DNA of 44,970 bases from Echinostoma caproni (GCA_900618425.1 UZAN01041485.1:5926-50895), one strand, 5' to 3'. Shown: positions 1 to 13,988, numbered from the stretch's first letter. Program-made: numbers and translations. Notes: generated by a model from the sequence alone, not told the origin.

Positions 1-441
1 ACATTCCCAGCTGCTCAACTGCGACTTATCACCTCTACTCGTGGAATCGATTTGGACAAACGTGTGCATGTTTGGCAGTCCGGTTCTATCTCACATACTG
101 TATACCAATTCACCTGCAGTTGCGGTGACGCATACATAGGCAGAACCAACCGTCAATTATCACAGCGGATGGCCGAACACATTCCAAAGTGGTTAGTGAA
201 GTCAATGACGCAACCTATGTCTAGTAACCAGATGGTCACACGCAACCCGGAGTCATCAATTGCAAAACACCTCATGACAACCAAACACATAGTTGATCCC
301 GCTTCCTCTTTCAAGCCGTTGTTACGTAACCACAATGCAAAACTGTTAGCAATAAGTGAGGCCTTACTGATCCGATTACATAACCCCGTTCAGTGTGCCC
401 AAAAGTTGTTAATCCAATCAATTCACTTGCCGTGGAGTTGA
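1..441 (+). mobile_element. Penelope-like element, 3' part: GIY-YIG endonuclease (lineage 1), partial
   Basis: The frame is open from the window edge (codon at position 1) to a TGA at 439-441, so this is the 3' end of a longer coding region. It encodes the GIY-YIG endonuclease that closes PLE polyproteins and nicks DNA to prime reverse transcription. Visible motifs: a cysteine pair just before the core (TCSCGDAYIGRT), then an arginine-rich helix (RQLSQRMAEHIPKW), a conserved SSIAKHLMTTKH segment, the acidic helix AISEALLI that should carry the catalytic Glu, and the lineage-typical ending QCAQKLL...LPWS. No stop or frameshift is seen in the 146 codons present. The RT domain would lie to the left, outside the window. 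The closest relatives in the window are the copies at 15.7-16.0, 21.0-22.3 and 32.8-33.1 kb. The family call is firm; activity cannot be judged from a fragment. Confidence 0.9.
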
Positions 442-3400
442 CCAATATTTTTCTTCTTTTTTAAATTCTAATGGCCCCTGTCTAACTGTACATGTCCGTT
501 CTCTATGATTTACAATTTCAATGTGCTATAAATGTGCTTGTTTGTTTTACGTCCGCGATTGAGAAGATTAAACGAAATGTTAACATCTCGCGACATATGT
601 ATTCTTTTGGTCTTGATAAAAAGAGTTTAACAAACCTAATCATATACGTTTATCTACGATTTTCCGATTTATGTTCAGCAAAGCCGTTTGTAGTAAAAGT
701 TATATGGATCATTTGTAACCAGTAACTTGCGTTATATGTTCACTGAATGAATTTATTTCGGTTTTGTTTCAAAGTTTGCCTTGCGAATCCACTTCAAGTC
801 CCTATTGCATACGCAACACGTTTGGTTAGCTTTACTGCTTCACTGCCTGGTTATCGCACGATATTTTCATGTATGTGAACAGATCATCCATAAATAATAG
901 GCCACAATCAACAAAACGATTTAACTGTGAGAAATGACGTGCGTTAAGTGCGTGAATGAATGTATGTGTATGAGTGAGCAACTAACTGACGTTTAACAGA
1001 AAAAATAATTTCAACAGCAAAGCTTGAATGAATGGTAGGGAAAACACAATTAAATTCTTGATCATTACTGAATAGGGGGCTCTAAAGTGATTTTGGTTAC
1101 GATTCTTCATTGTTCTACTTCCTTTTACTGAGCACAGAAAGGTTGATTTTCAAGCGTCATTAGATAGATCAATTTGGAAAATAGGACTGCCCAAGGTACT
1201 TTTTCTACTATTGATTCACGCATTAATTTGGTTCTGAAATACGCCACTAAAACATTGCCACCCAGAGCACAATAATTATTCTCATTGCCTTGTTTTAGGA
1301 ATGCAGGTTTGAACCACCTGCAGTAAAAATATGGAAGATGTATTACAAATTACCTACAAACGGCGTTCATCATAAAGTAGAGCACTCATTTCAAGACCGT
1401 GTTAGTAAAACGTATGTATTTACAGTAGAAAATGTGTTGAGCGCATCTCACGTCAAAACCGTTCAACGGATCGTATCGTTTACAGAGGATACTAGTAACA
1501 GTTCAACGTCCTTTTATTTGATTGCATGAAAAATAGTTGAGAAATATTAAGAAGCTACTGCGGGGTTCGATAAAGACCGACTTGGAAAATGAATAATCCA
1601 ACAATCAGATTTCACTTATTTCATTCTATTTTTCTATGCAATGGACTCAAAGTATAGTGTGGGCATTATGATTTCACTGAACATAAAATTCGTTTCTCAT
1701 GTGAGGTAAGAGTGAAGTATTAAGGCGCGGAACTCGCAATCACAATATATCAACTCCGTGGGCAGGGTTTTATCTGCCTGGAAGATGATTTACCTAATCC
1801 GATACTAGCACTATGCCTATCCATCAGAAACAGTTTAAGGTGTTATGCATCACACGAAAGGGTTAATAATGACAAACTGTGGGTGAATTCTTCGTTTGGA
1901 CTGAAAATAAGGCACTGCTGATAAGATCCAGAGTAGAAGAATAAGCTCATCGGTGATAAACAACAAATCAGGGAGGATTAGCTTACGGACCACGAGAAAA
2001 TGCTCCCCAACTACCACGGCCGCTGTCTTCGAAACTGGTGGTATACAGCATGAGCTTTAATTCGCCTAAAGAGCTTTCAGCCTTTCATCAGCCTCTTTAA
2101 ACACAGCGAAATGCGTAAGCAATGTTTTTATTTCATTTTGCACACACAATCTTCAACTAATGCATTTTAAGATGGATTAGGACGTCGTGTGAGTTACAAG
2201 TGTTTAATTTTTAAGATTTTAAATCCAAGGCAGCGGATTTTTGTACAACACTGCAGCTACTGATAAGTAAACATACGTATTGAAAATCTCCACGATACTG
2301 CTAGAACATCCGTAAGTGTGACAAATATATAAACCAATTAAAACGACCAAACAAGAGCATAAGAATGATTGAGTGAAATCTGACAACAGGAAGATATAAG
2401 GCGTTTTACAGTTATCTTGAGATGTCAGGTTCATTGAGCGTGCGACAACGGGCATTTCCTTGGTGATGTCTCATCGATAGAATATCTTTTTATCCTTCTT
2501 AATTATTGTCGGTTTTTATCTTATTCCGTTATTTTGTATCCATATAAATTGCTCTAACAATTTTTCAGTTGTTTGTGTCAAAAGCATTCTATCAGATGGA
2601 GAGTTGTCAATTAAGTTTGTTTGTTTTATTAATAATGATTTGCGCTCACTTGCTTTGCCGGTGCACCGTTTTGCAGTTTCTTCGTCATAACCTTTATGGT
2701 GATTTTCACTTGTGCGCTAAATGGCATAAATGCGTAAGTTCAAATTCACCGCACTGTCGGCATGTTGCGGGTGATTAGCATCACTTACTTATTGCCCCTG
2801 AAACCGTGTTCGAACCGCATCATTGCCGCCTATCGTCTTCCGTAGTGCTTTTATTATATGAAAGCCTTTTATTGTTGGCATTGCCCTTCCTGAAAATTTA
2901 TTTCACTATCGACTAATCAGTATAACGAAAGAATAACCAATTTGCAAATAAAAAAGATCTGCATAATAAACGCTGTGCGTGATGAGCAATAATTCGTTAC
3001 GAAAAAATAATGCGTGACCATATTCCGAAGCGAATAACCAAACCAGACGTATAAACATTGCGTCACCATCAATTTCCGATCTCATTTTTCTCAAACTATT
3101 AAATAATGGTGCATATTGATCATTACTGAGATTATTGGATATTGCTCCTATAGCGATTATCTACCAATCATAGTTGGCCTTGCTCCTCTATTAATGCTCC
3201 ATTCTGCTTGCCATTTCTCAACCTCTGAGTAATAACGTTTAATCCAGGTTACATGAGTAAAAACAGATGTTTGCGCCCGATTGAATTACAATGAAGCCTA
3301 AATTGCAAGCAAGAGCCATCATGGCAAACTGATATGATTTTGGTGATTCTAAAGGCGATAACACAAGCAATAATGTGACCTAATTCAATCCCTGGGATGT

Positions 3401-5744
3401 AGCTGCAATAAGATCAATTACATTTTTAATTCACTACACAACCCACACTCAGTTAGATGATATAGTTCAGCGACAGAAACCGTTCAATAATCGCAACCAC
3501 TCTGTGTGTCAGTGAATTTTCACAAAACAAAACCATTCAAATATGGCGCTTTGTTGCTATAGCCAAAAGGAAAGAGCATAAATATAATCTGCAATAGTCA
3601 TGATGATGTAGCTTAATTTTACTTTTGGATTATCTTAAATCCTATTATTAAATGCGAACCTACGAATGTGCAGTGAATCATTTTCCCCGGTATACTCCGA
3701 TCCCTAGTAGGTTTCGCTGTCAGAGGAAAACATGGGACACTGATCGAATAGGTGATGATGGCTTTTCGCCACACGTCAGTGGAAGCACAGCACAAATGAA
3801 AACATGAGCCAAAAGTACAGGGGCTACCATCAAGCAGATGAATTTTATATAGCTTTGACCATTTCGAATGAATAGAAAAGTAGCTGTTAGTTTAAAATTG
3901 TCTGGACGGGACTGGATTACAGTCAGTGGAAATGCCGGACTTTCACAAAACTAAGTACTTGCGTATTAAAAAGCAAACAAAAATTTAGCCGGACGCCGGC
4001 AAAATCGAGTGGACTGAATCGATATCAAAACCATGCGTTTTTACTCATGACCAACCATATTCCTGCATTTGGTTATAACAGAGCGAGCTCGGCAGAGACT
4101 TTTCAATCAACCCAAATAACTCAAAAAATTCCAATGCACCGTTTGCAAGCAAAAACCATTCAGTGAGTATTGCGAGCTCTTCTGAGAGAGAGATTTGTTT
4201 TATCTACGACCGAGATAACCCTATGAAAGAAGGGAAACAATAGCCCCATCATAAGAGTATACAGTAAACCCGGTATGAAAGCGAGATCAGTTTGAGTTTT
4301 AGCCAGAAACTAAATCAACAATGTTGGTTTCGCAGTATAGGTTGGCCGAAAATTAATCACAATTGGAATATGCATGTTTAGAAAATGGTCTATCCTATGC
4401 TGTAGTTGAACGCTTAGTGCTGATGTTTTATTGATTGTCGAAAAATCTATATCACTGTGGGTCTTCAGAAGACTTGCCGCGGTAATGCATAATACAATGC
4501 AAGTAGTTGGCGACAAGTATGGAGCGGCTGTGTGGGGTTTGCAAAGACTCCTGTTTGCTCATGGTGATAATGCAAAATGAATCATACGTTGCTACCATTC
4601 CAGTTCCAACCGGTTTTACGAAATCCGCCAATTGTGCAAAATTTTAGTATGATCACAATTCTTGGTGCAATAATTGTGCTTCTATATTACACCCCAGATT
4701 TAGTTTATCGAACCCACAAGGTGATGCCTGGTCTAGGATACTTATTTATTAGGCATAACGGTTAGGGTTTAAGTAGGCTGGCATACATGCATCCTAATGT
4801 CTCAGTTGGAGTTTCCACACGCACACAGGATGGTTAATGGAACGGTCCATCAGTAGATGCCCATTATTGTAGTTACCATACTGAGCACCCGAACGTCCTC
4901 CAACACGTTTTCTTTTCATTTTTGGAAGAAGAAATAAACCGCCAATCGTGTTCTTTTGTACACTACTCAAATGTGACTAGAACCTCACAATAATAGTATA
5001 CAACAGGATATCCCTGTGAACGAATTTAAGAGACAGACAACTGTGGGTTGCGTCTCAGCTTGTTCTGGAACCGTCGACGGATAGAAGAATCTCCAGAACT
5101 GAATCGTTTTGGAATTCGATCGAATTCGATCTCATCACGGTACGTGATCATTAGTCAGCGGACGTCTGAAATTCTGTCTGTACTACTCGGTGGATTATAC
5201 TCTATGGATGCTTTACATCATACATAGTCAAGTAACCAATAAAATATTTATCAATGGGTTTGAACTAACTAAAATGCCTGCTAACTTCGATACTCCTTGT
5301 TAACTAATTATCTGACCATCACCGGAACGGTTTCCTTCTTGTTCACGAGGGTTTACAATCACTTTTATCCTGCTTGAACAGGTTTGCACCTAAGCGGGCA
5401 AATGCTTCATTCAACAGGGTTATCCGAATGGCTTGTAATTTGGTAGTTTCTTATGAATACTGAGTATTGTGAGCCCAGGTGTAGTAGGAGGGCTTTTGAA
5501 TTCAGCCGTGCCAAAGTCTGCCACCTGATTTATTCGAGATTTTACTGTGAAAAACTGCGTTCTATCCTGAACACATTTTATCAAATCAATTCGTTCAATT
5601 CTCAAGGTTAAATACTGCCCTACGACCGCACATTTTTGATCTCCCGCCGTTTCATTGCGTGTGAACTCCAATTTTAACGTTTTGCACATTGTGTGCAAAA
5701 CCGCTACAACCGATTGATGAATAAGGGGCAAGGACAACAAATAA
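442..5744. other. AT-rich non-coding stretch
   Basis: The first few hundred bases are probably the 3' untranslated tail of the PLE ending at 441. Beyond that I see only short chance-length frames with no recognisable domain, including a 109-codon minus-strand frame at 5420-5749 that matches nothing I know. A 16-bp perfect palindrome sits at 5112-5127. A tRNA B-box-like string occurs near 2810 (GTTCGAACC) without a convincing A box. Confidence 0.5.
5112..5127. repeat. 16-bp perfect palindrome
   Basis: GAATTCGATCGAATTC reads the same on both strands; the following bases repeat the half-unit AATTCGATC in tandem. No function can be assigned. Confidence 0.8.
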
Positions 5745-6110
5745 AACATCGTGCTGGTTGGAGGATCGTTCTCAGGTGGCGTTCCATCAACAAAATGACT
5801 GTACTTGCTATTATCTCCAGTAACATCCGTTCACTCCTGGGAAAAGTTGATTAAGTCAGAAGTGCAAAAACGTTGGCATTATTATGCTCCAGGAAAGCTG
5901 GTTACATCCTGACATTGAGGACGCCATTGCACTGCTTGATGGATTTGATATCTTTCAAGATGATCGGATTGTAAACTTCAATAAAAGAGGCGGTAAAGTA
6001 GTCACTTTCGTCAACCGTATGTGGTGTAACAGCTCTCATCTTCGGACTACATTGCTTGTCCAAGCCACTACAAAATGTATGATTACTCGCGGTTTTACTT
6101 TGTACAGGAT
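5745..6110 (+). pseudogene. CR1-like LINE copy A: endonuclease fragment
   Basis: This is a relic of the N-terminal AP-type endonuclease of a non-LTR retrotransposon ORF2, which nicks the target for reverse transcription. A basic leader (IKHRAGWR) is followed by KMTVLAIISSNIRSLLGKVD in one frame (the 'N-x-RSL' start of the endonuclease). A frameshift leads to the second frame at 5884, LQESWLHPDIEDAIALLDGF, where ES-W-L holds the catalytic Glu region, then FQDDR and the loop KRGGKVVTFVNRMWC. After about 6110 similarity to copies B and C is lost, and no GDFN or SDH motif follows. The same modules in the same order occur in copy C (43.7-45.0 kb) and on the minus strand in copy B, so all three belong to one family or close relatives. 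It is non-functional: frameshifted and lacking RT. Confidence 0.75.
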
Positions 6111-7012
6111 CCTGTCACCAATAAGATTACACAAAACCGCAATATGCGCGTGGAGAGATACAGGAATCTTGTCCAGAATATGTTCTAAACAAAACAGCAA
6201 AATGGCGGTCAACCTCATTTTCAGAGATTCGCACTTACGGCAGTACATCTCAACACATATCATTCCTTGAGAACAAAATTGTCGTGGAAAATTAAAATAA
6301 AATTTCATCACAAATTACTAGATTTCAACATGAGGACAAAAATCGGAATCACCACTATCACATGGCTATATCTCCACTCATCCGATCGTCGAGTTTACTC
6401 GTGATATAGTGTGTGTGAGAGAGAGGGGTGGGTGGTCTGAGGAAGCTTGAGCGCTTGCACAGATTGTTTCGGGGCACGCAGAGGAGGTTGTGTAGACGAA
6501 TGCCCACCGATTTAGTGTCGCGCTTTGTGCATAAAGAGGTAACGCATAAAGATCAGTACATCCAATTTCGGAGTTTTTTGCGCGTAAAGAGAAAAGAAAC
6601 TTTTATCGTCGCCTAGCTGACAGGACAAAATAGATTTGCAGTCAGAATACGCTAGACGAAGAGCTCCGCGCTATCGGGACGAGAAGAGCCAGCTTGAACC
6701 AACTTCACCATTACTCGTGCGAAAAACCCGTCTTATGGAGTAGCATTCCTGTTTTCAATCACCGTTTGGCGAACGTGTATGGTACCAGAGCAACAAAAAA
6801 TAGTATTACAATTTCACAAATCAGTGTTGGGAGGAAAAAAGTTATTTATTTGATGATCAACATCGAATAGATATAAATAAGGTTACATGGAATGAACCAT
6901 GTAATTGACAATAATTAGTTGATATTGTCGTGATTATCTTCTCGTCGACAATTGCCAGCTTGACAATCCGTTTGTCTCTTCTCTAGTTGCAACAGTAAAT
7001 CCTTTAATTCTC
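6111..7012. other. Non-coding stretch
   Basis: No recognisable gene or element. Short frames on both strands (for example 6428-6616 +) look like chance. A GT/GA-rich patch lies near 6410-6432. Confidence 0.45.
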
Positions 7013-7095
7013 TCATGGTTGCCGTGGGAATCGAACAACTGCTTTTTGGTGCGCGCAAGCTACACACAAATCTGAGTAGTACCTCATCGCCATAG
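7013..7095 (-). repeat. tRNA-like (possible SINE head), weak
   Basis: Read on the minus strand, a B-box match GTTCGATTCCC (7036 to 7026) lies about 50 nt after an A-box-like TGGCGATGAGGTAC (7092 to 7079). That spacing fits an RNA polymerase III internal promoter. No cloverleaf is evident, so it would be a tRNA-derived repeat rather than a working tRNA. It is close to the better example at 7292-7360, on the same strand. Confidence 0.3.
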
Positions 7096-7291
7096 TAATA
7101 GAAAAGAGTGAAATGAGGATATAGACGTGAGAAAACAAACAATTACAGTAAACCAAAAAATGGTTTACGTGTTTCACTGCACAGATATGTGATTGATGTT
7201 TCACAGGGTGGCTTCAGGCCACGCAAAAAAGAAACGGCTTCAAAGATATATGCACTTGTTTCTGCCTTGATAAGAATCACCAGCAGTGCAT

Positions 7292-7360
7292 ATCCACTTG
7301 GATTCGAACCAGAGCACAAGGGTTTGGTGCTTTGACACGCTAACCATTTGGCTCTCAGCA
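7292..7360 (-). repeat. tRNA-derived SINE-like head
   Basis: On the minus strand GCCAAATGGTTAGC (7352 to 7339) resembles the A box and D-arm of a tRNA. A perfect B box GGTTCGAATCC (7310 to 7300) follows at tRNA-like spacing. The stem partners do not close into a full cloverleaf. It is best read as the promoter head of a tRNA-derived SINE; the AT-rich sequence to its left would be the SINE body. Confidence 0.5.
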
Positions 7361-9566
7361 GCTTGACAAATTTTAGTCATACATGATATAAGGGCCATTC
7401 TTCGATGCCACTGAAGTTACCCAAATTCAATAATAGCCGAGTTGAAATCTTAATGAATTTGTATGTTGAGTCTGGATGAAGTATTCGAACTCATCAAGAC
7501 AAATACACTTTCTCCTTAACAATTTCGCACAAATCATCCTAATGAAAGAATCACTCTAGAAAGTAGCCAACCATTCCATAAAGCACAGTGAGCTGCAAAC
7601 AAAATAGAGTTGCATTCGTAGAAAAGCGGAGACGAAGAACAGAAGGAGGAAAATACCTACAAATCTATCAATTTCAGGGCAAAACGTAATCAAATAAATG
7701 CCACTTAGATAGGATATGCAGAGTTTACACAAAACTCCACATCCCTGGCAATAAGTGCAATGAAATCAGAGTTCTAACAAAAACTCTGATCTCAAGGAGC
7801 TTGTTAGTAAGCACAACCTGTTTCGGGTCTAAAGAACTCCTTGACATCAGTGTGTAAAATACTAGTGACCAATCAGTTACCATTCAAGAGAAATAGCATG
7901 AAGACTCATGTATTGCTGCTTATACGGTACCGTAATGAACATGCAACACTGTGCTTGCAACGGTATAATTTATTTTACTCTGTCTTGAAACTGACCAACC
8001 TAACTCAGTTCATTAAATGGATTTGAAACCTTTTTGCATTTATCGAGTAAATTAAAACAAACCACGGTCCTCATTTAATCTGTTCGGCGAACTGGAGAAC
8101 TAGTTTACAAGCGTTATATTCTCTACTGAGACAGAAACTTTGACGCTTGTAATACGCTTGGCTTCTTATTGATTTGGACTATTGATTCTATTGGTCACGT
8201 TCCTCTTTGCCGTTGATTAGAACCTTAACGGTTTAACTCTACTTTTGGGTGACGTCCTTTGTCCCGTTAATGGAACAAAACCTGACCACTTTTTATTGCG
8301 TAAAGTAAAGAATAACTCAATCGCAAAAAATTTGTTGATGCGTTGAGTTTGATCCTACATTTAGAACTTCATCTTAACAATGCGACTAATATTGGTTGGA
8401 ATCATTTTATGAATGGTTCCATGCACCTAACACAGAAAACCGCATTTATTAACTGATAATACGGGTACTTCAAAAGGCATGGTAGTGATCAAGCTTTATA
8501 AACTGTCCTTCGAGTTTATCATCACTCTGATGTTTAGAACTAAGAAGTAAATCTGGCTACAAACGTTACCCAAACAGGAATACTGACCAGCTAATGCATG
8601 TTTCACAAATTTTTATATCATATTTGCTTTGTTTTATCCGCAGGAATTCTGTTTGAGAAGTACTCTAGGAACGGTAGCAAAGTCTATGAATAGTAAAGAA
8701 ATAGAAATTGTAAGACGTTTTAGAATGTATATTAATACATGTTCATTCAACAGAGTACAAATTCAAATTCAATTCTAAAGCTGACCTGTTTGATAGGTGA
8801 GAAATTCCAAGGGATCCCAATAGGCAATAGTCATGAATTTAGCATACCTTACTCGGTTAATTTATTCTTGAACTTTCTTTTCACAGGTGACGAGAGTAAC
8901 AAGCTGACAACGACGAACGTTCCAAAGTCTCAGTAGAGTCGGGGTGAGTGTCTTGGGTTGCGACTGATCATCATTCTCTTTCATCTCGAGAAATACTCCT
9001 ATAAGACCAAGCATCTCAAGTAACCTCTAATGAGGAAGCTCCATTCACTGCCTTCTCATGACGGAGAAGTTTTTCCACCAAAGTGAGAGAATAAAAAGCC
9101 GACATCCGGGTCGGTAAACCACTAGTAGTTTATATAAAAAAGTTGGTCAAATACCCTGATTCCAAACCAAGCCAAGAGGAAGTGTTTGAACCAGACCCAC
9201 ACTTTCCTGGCAGTGGTCACCAGCTTGATGAGGTATCAAGGTATTTTGGGAACCCATAACTCTTGAGCCCGCCTAGAGTGCGTAGGATCCGTTGATTTGG
9301 ACACAGGCCCTCGATGGAGTGCGGTTTTCACACCGCCCTATTCAAAGCTCCGGTTGTGAAATCCCCAAGAACATTCACCCGCTTAGGCTTGAACAACATA
9401 GAGCTAACGCGCCAAATAGCAAATTATGGACCTATTGCTTCTAATATAGATTATTCTGTCATTATGACTTTGATACACAGTTTGAACCCCAATGAGAGTG
9501 AAAATATATGTACGTTGCGAATATTAGTTTTCTCTATAACGGGGATGCACAGAGCAAAACTGTTTG
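7361..9566. other. Non-coding stretch
   Basis: No gene recognised. The longest frames are short and lack domains. The segment about 9150-9370 has a less AT-rich composition than its surroundings and may be part of an unrecognised repeat, but I cannot name it. Confidence 0.4.
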
Positions 9567-9569
9567 AGC

Positions 9570-9642
9570 AGCTGCCCAGTGGTCAAGTAGGCTGCAAGCT
9601 TGCNTTCTGCCAGTGAGGTCCACGGTTCGATTGCCAAGTGGG
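9570..9642 (+). repeat. tRNA-derived SINE-like head
   Basis: An A-box-like TGCCCAGTGGTCAAGTAGG (from 9573) and a B box GGTTCGATTGC (9624-9634) lie about 40 nt apart, as in RNA polymerase III promoters of tRNA-derived SINEs. The segment between includes one undetermined base (9604). The acceptor and T stems do not pair well, so this is not a working tRNA. A decayed copy is likely. Confidence 0.45.
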
Positions 9643-12600
9643 ACAACGTGTTGTCACTGCTGTTGAGATCGAAAAGTACAAACCATCACCACAATTATTC
9701 TGAGATTTTCACTTCACCTTTTTTCTCTTAGCAAGAAAGAACTCATCAAAAGTTGCAGGGTACTCGATATCTAGGTGGTTGGTTCTTAAATTTCACCTAC
9801 AAGATCAGACTTAGAGGTTTCTAATATGAAGACCTCGGAAATAAAGTAAAATACGAATTCATTTTCCAGAAAAAACATTTTGCAGTCCAAAGGGTTGCAC
9901 TACAAGTTTGGGGAGAACCGGTTAACGTCTTTAGTGACTGACTGAAGTATGTGGTACGGTTTTCAGTAACTAGAGCATTCTCCAAAGATTTTCCTTTCTC
10001 TCCAAAAGAGAAATTTGATGCCTCCCACAATGAAGTAATAGTTACCTTTTTAGACTTCCCTAGCTTTTTTGACCAATGATACATTCCACTATTGTTTCTT
10101 ATTCTTCCTATCAGAACTGTTCAACGTCTAGCTTCTGCGATCTTTCCAGATTCTACAAAATACTTTAGCAACTTCTGTTATCCAGGAACTAAGAGAATTG
10201 TAGTGGGAGATAAAGTTCGGACCAAACATTTTCCATCCATAGCTATCGATATACACGTCTAGCAGTGGAAACTGAAACGTATTTCCAGAATGAGATCAAC
10301 AACTTTAAAGCTCGTACCTACCTGCAATCTGTATCAAACGAACGAACTGCCTACAGGTGAAGAAACTTTCCTATTACTAAAATAACAGGTAAGAGCAAAA
10401 TCACCAACCACCCTTCCAATGTTTAGTATGAAACTCGGTCGAGTGAATGGTTTTCGTTCGCCGTTGGATATTAAACCTTCGTATGCACCTACATAGACGC
10501 TCACCTAAACATCTCACTGGTTGACATGCAGAATTAGAGCTCAGAGGGAAAAATTACGTGGTTGTTTGATGGTGACTATATCTACTATAGAGAGAGCAGT
10601 TATTCAGAAATTGACACCCGTATATCACATAAAAAAAGAAACCAAGGATCAATGTTAGCTTGTTCGCTTACACTTGACTGAACGTTGACGTTCCATGCGA
10701 TGATAAATGATAGATATATTAGACTATGACATTAAAGCCGGTTCTGAGCTATATACCTCTGTTATAAAAAGTAACTCGAGAAACGTTGCACATATCGTTT
10801 GCCGATATAATATAGGGAATAGATGAGAACCCAAAATAGTTTCCAATCAAACCGATTAATCACACACCGTAACGCCGTCCCCGTGTAGCAATTCCGTTCT
10901 GATCATGAAGTGATTCTGTGGGTAGCACTCAAAACTGGTGTAAAGTTCCGGGTCAATCAAATGTTTTCCTTATAACACAAAGTGAATATTTTACTCCGTA
11001 TGGGAGAGGGTTGATGTAAAAGAATAACTAGTAGGATTAGGAGCAGATTACTGAAGTGCATGTTGAATTTTCTAGGTTGAAGGTGTGTAGCTGAAGAACA
11101 GATTCTTATCGGTAAACATGCAAAATATTTAAGTCATTTAAGTAATCATTACACAGGCATACAATTGAAAAGTATTACTGATCAATCCCTGTTAATGTGA
11201 CCGAACATACGGTGTGCTAACAGATGATTCAGTTGAGTTTCAAGTGAAAAGGAAACGCAAAACCTCCAACGATCACACTTACATCAAAGGCTGCAAACAG
11301 AATTGAAATATTGTGTAGAAAAGGATTTGTACAGGAGGAATCTTTGCGATTCCGAGGATAAAGAAAGGAAGAAGGAAGCATCTTGTATAACAAGTGAGTG
11401 TACGTAATCCAGGCTTCAGCGCAATTTCAACAGTGTTCTTTCACTTTTTCATGAAAGTAAAAAAGCACCATGTTAAGTTTTACTTCTTTGTGACTAATTG
11501 CATGGAATTTCTTTGATTTTCAGCTCCTTCAGTGCTCCCTTCCGTCGGGTGTTTCTCTCCGCTTCCAAGTTGATCATTTGTATTGAAATTCTCATCACAG
11601 AGCGTGCCTCAGCGCAAAATGCTCTATTTGATTTCAGTTTATTGAATTACGAAAACCTTGAGCATGTATGCATTCGAAAAATAATATTCATGGGATTCTT
11701 CTGTTGTGTTTTTGTTTCCATCTAACAGAGCGGACAAATGTACTACCGAAACCTGGTCGATACAGAGCAATTCCCTGCGGAACCAGTTCACATTTGAAAA
11801 CTGTATCTTTTTGTTTGGCAAAACTTGCCGACAGCTTTTAACCTCAATCGCATTATGTACATAAACATGCAGTTTTGTTGAACGGTTCTATTCGAAAAAC
11901 GTTGCAAGCTTACTTTCATCAGGGTTAAATAGAATGTTGCTCCAATGTACAATCATAAAGTTGGAAAACATTACTGATTATTGGGAGCAAAATAGAATTT
12001 AATGAGAATTAGGAATTTGATAAATTGGTGATGAAACCAGGTATAACCAGACCGAAAGCAATGCTTTGTTTTTTCTCAGTCAGGTGGATATTTGAAGGTT
12101 CGGGAATATAATGCGCACAAACTTGATTTGGGTGAAGAGCCAAGGTCAAATGACGCTCGGAATGTGTGACGCAATCTGGTAGAGACCTGTGCGCTCAGAA
12201 CAAATCCCAATCGGCGTCCGGCCATCACCAAATGCACAGCTCTACCCATTCTCTATTTCCTATATTTTGATTGAATATGCCCCAGAGTAATGAACACACT
12301 CTGTTCACGTAAGCTCAAATCTTTCTGAGTCGAACAGTTTCATGGCCTTGTGAAGCACCCAATCAGATGGAAATCCCAAAAAACCTCATGAAAGAGATGC
12401 AAGTTTAATAGAGCTTACCGTTCGACTTGGTTGGTACACTAACTAAAGCATTCTTTTTCGGTTTTGTTTTAAATTCTACGACCACTTTTACAAGACGTGT
12501 TGAACTCAAGTGAGTAAAATGTATCCGATGGGTTGCATCTGAGGCAGTCAAGTGCATGTACGAAACTAAAGCATGTCATGATGTGAAGATGACAGTTTGC

Positions 12601-13988
12601 GAATTGTTTGAGCGCAGCCTTCAGTGTATACTTTACACGCCCATCCACAAGCCATGAAGAATGTAATAGTGTGATAGGCAGAAAAAGCACGCCCGATGTT
12701 ATGCAATTTGATGGGATTCCATTTAGATGTAGATATCCTATGGAGAAGTATATTGAATTATTAAACGTGATTTCATTTATAGGTGGTCATCTCACAGTGT
12801 GAAGTTTAACCCTAAAAGAATCAGAAGTTGTCTCGGAGGTCGAACCTATTCATGGCAATAAATGCCACCTGTGTACAAACATCCTGTAACCTGACCTGCA
12901 AAGCAAAATAAGCAATCCGGGCATTTTACACTCGATTACATATTTGATTTTACAAACATGCGGCCAGTGATTGATCAGGGAAAACTGAGACAAAAGGCAT
13001 TCCAAGTGAATATGTTAATATCACCAAATTCGTCGGATAAAAGTCAGTTTTGCGTACTCATACAGCATAGTTGGTTGCCGTGAAAAACTATTTCCAATCT
13101 TTAAAATTCAGATTTTTCATTTTTTTCGTTCGTATTTGTAAGAACCTAAGCAACCCTTAAGCTCAGAATATCACTATCATAACACTGGCAGTAAACCTCA
13201 AAACATCCTGATTATATGCTTCAACGAGATCAGATTTCCGTCGAAAATGTTCTACTAATCTTCGGAGAACTTGAAACTCATTCGGTTGAAAACCATTCAC
13301 TTGTTAAATCATGCATACTACGAAACCAAAATTTTGTGCCCTAAATGACTTTGTTTTCTAAGCGAGACAACAGACTAACGATATTCAGATTTGACAGTTT
13401 GTTCCGAATTTCTATTGGCGGTTAAGACAGTGATAGGGAATCCGCAAGCAAATATAACCCAGCGGTAAACCATTGTTCACTTCAACAGTGGTCATTGGCT
13501 ATCCTCCAAAGACAGAATTTCCAGACATCTTTTGCACACCCGAGCTGTTCATATGTTTACTTTCACTTTCATTTGCATACAACAGTTCCGGACACGTCTT
13601 GCATGCTGAGAATTATTATGAGCAGCTTGTCGAATTGATTACAGTTCACTGCACTGAAAACGCTAATCATTCTCCGATTCTTATTTGCTTCAATCATTGA
13701 TTGAGTCCAATTAGTCCCCTGTTGCAGGCCTGGATAGTTTCACTGAGGCACTTTTCAGATGCAGAGCAAATCACCCAGCTAGAGCAGTCTTCTCTATTAA
13801 GAATGAAATAAATTCACAATTCTCTTTACTATAGACAATTGGAGACCGGTTACCTTTCTATCAGTACCAAAACCAGTCATATTCTATATCTCCTCCAAAC
13901 ATTTTTGGTCCTAATTCTTCAGATCTACTGCTCTAAAGTTGACCGAACAGGTAAAATTTAAGCATTCAGACCAGTGCAAAGTAGATCT
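9643..13988. other. Non-coding stretch
   Basis: AT-rich sequence with no recognised gene. Frames such as 9821-10084 (-), 11498-11725 (+) and 13473-13700 (+) are of chance length and without domains. The last ends with a peptide faintly like a LINE endonuclease strand (SPILICFNH) but lacks the GD pair. Confidence 0.4.

Noticed and set aside
2076..2100. CTGATGA...GAAAG on the minus strand as another hammerhead
   Set aside because: There is no hairpin between the two core strings, so stem II cannot form.
5420..5749. 109-codon minus-strand frame just left of LINE copy A
   Set aside because: No domain recognised; frames of this length occur by chance several times in a window of this size, and no splice or start context supports it.
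13473..13700. Frame ending SPILICFNH as a LINE endonuclease strand
   Set aside because: The GD of GDFN is missing and the distance to the possible RT piece at 13989 is far too short for a LINE.
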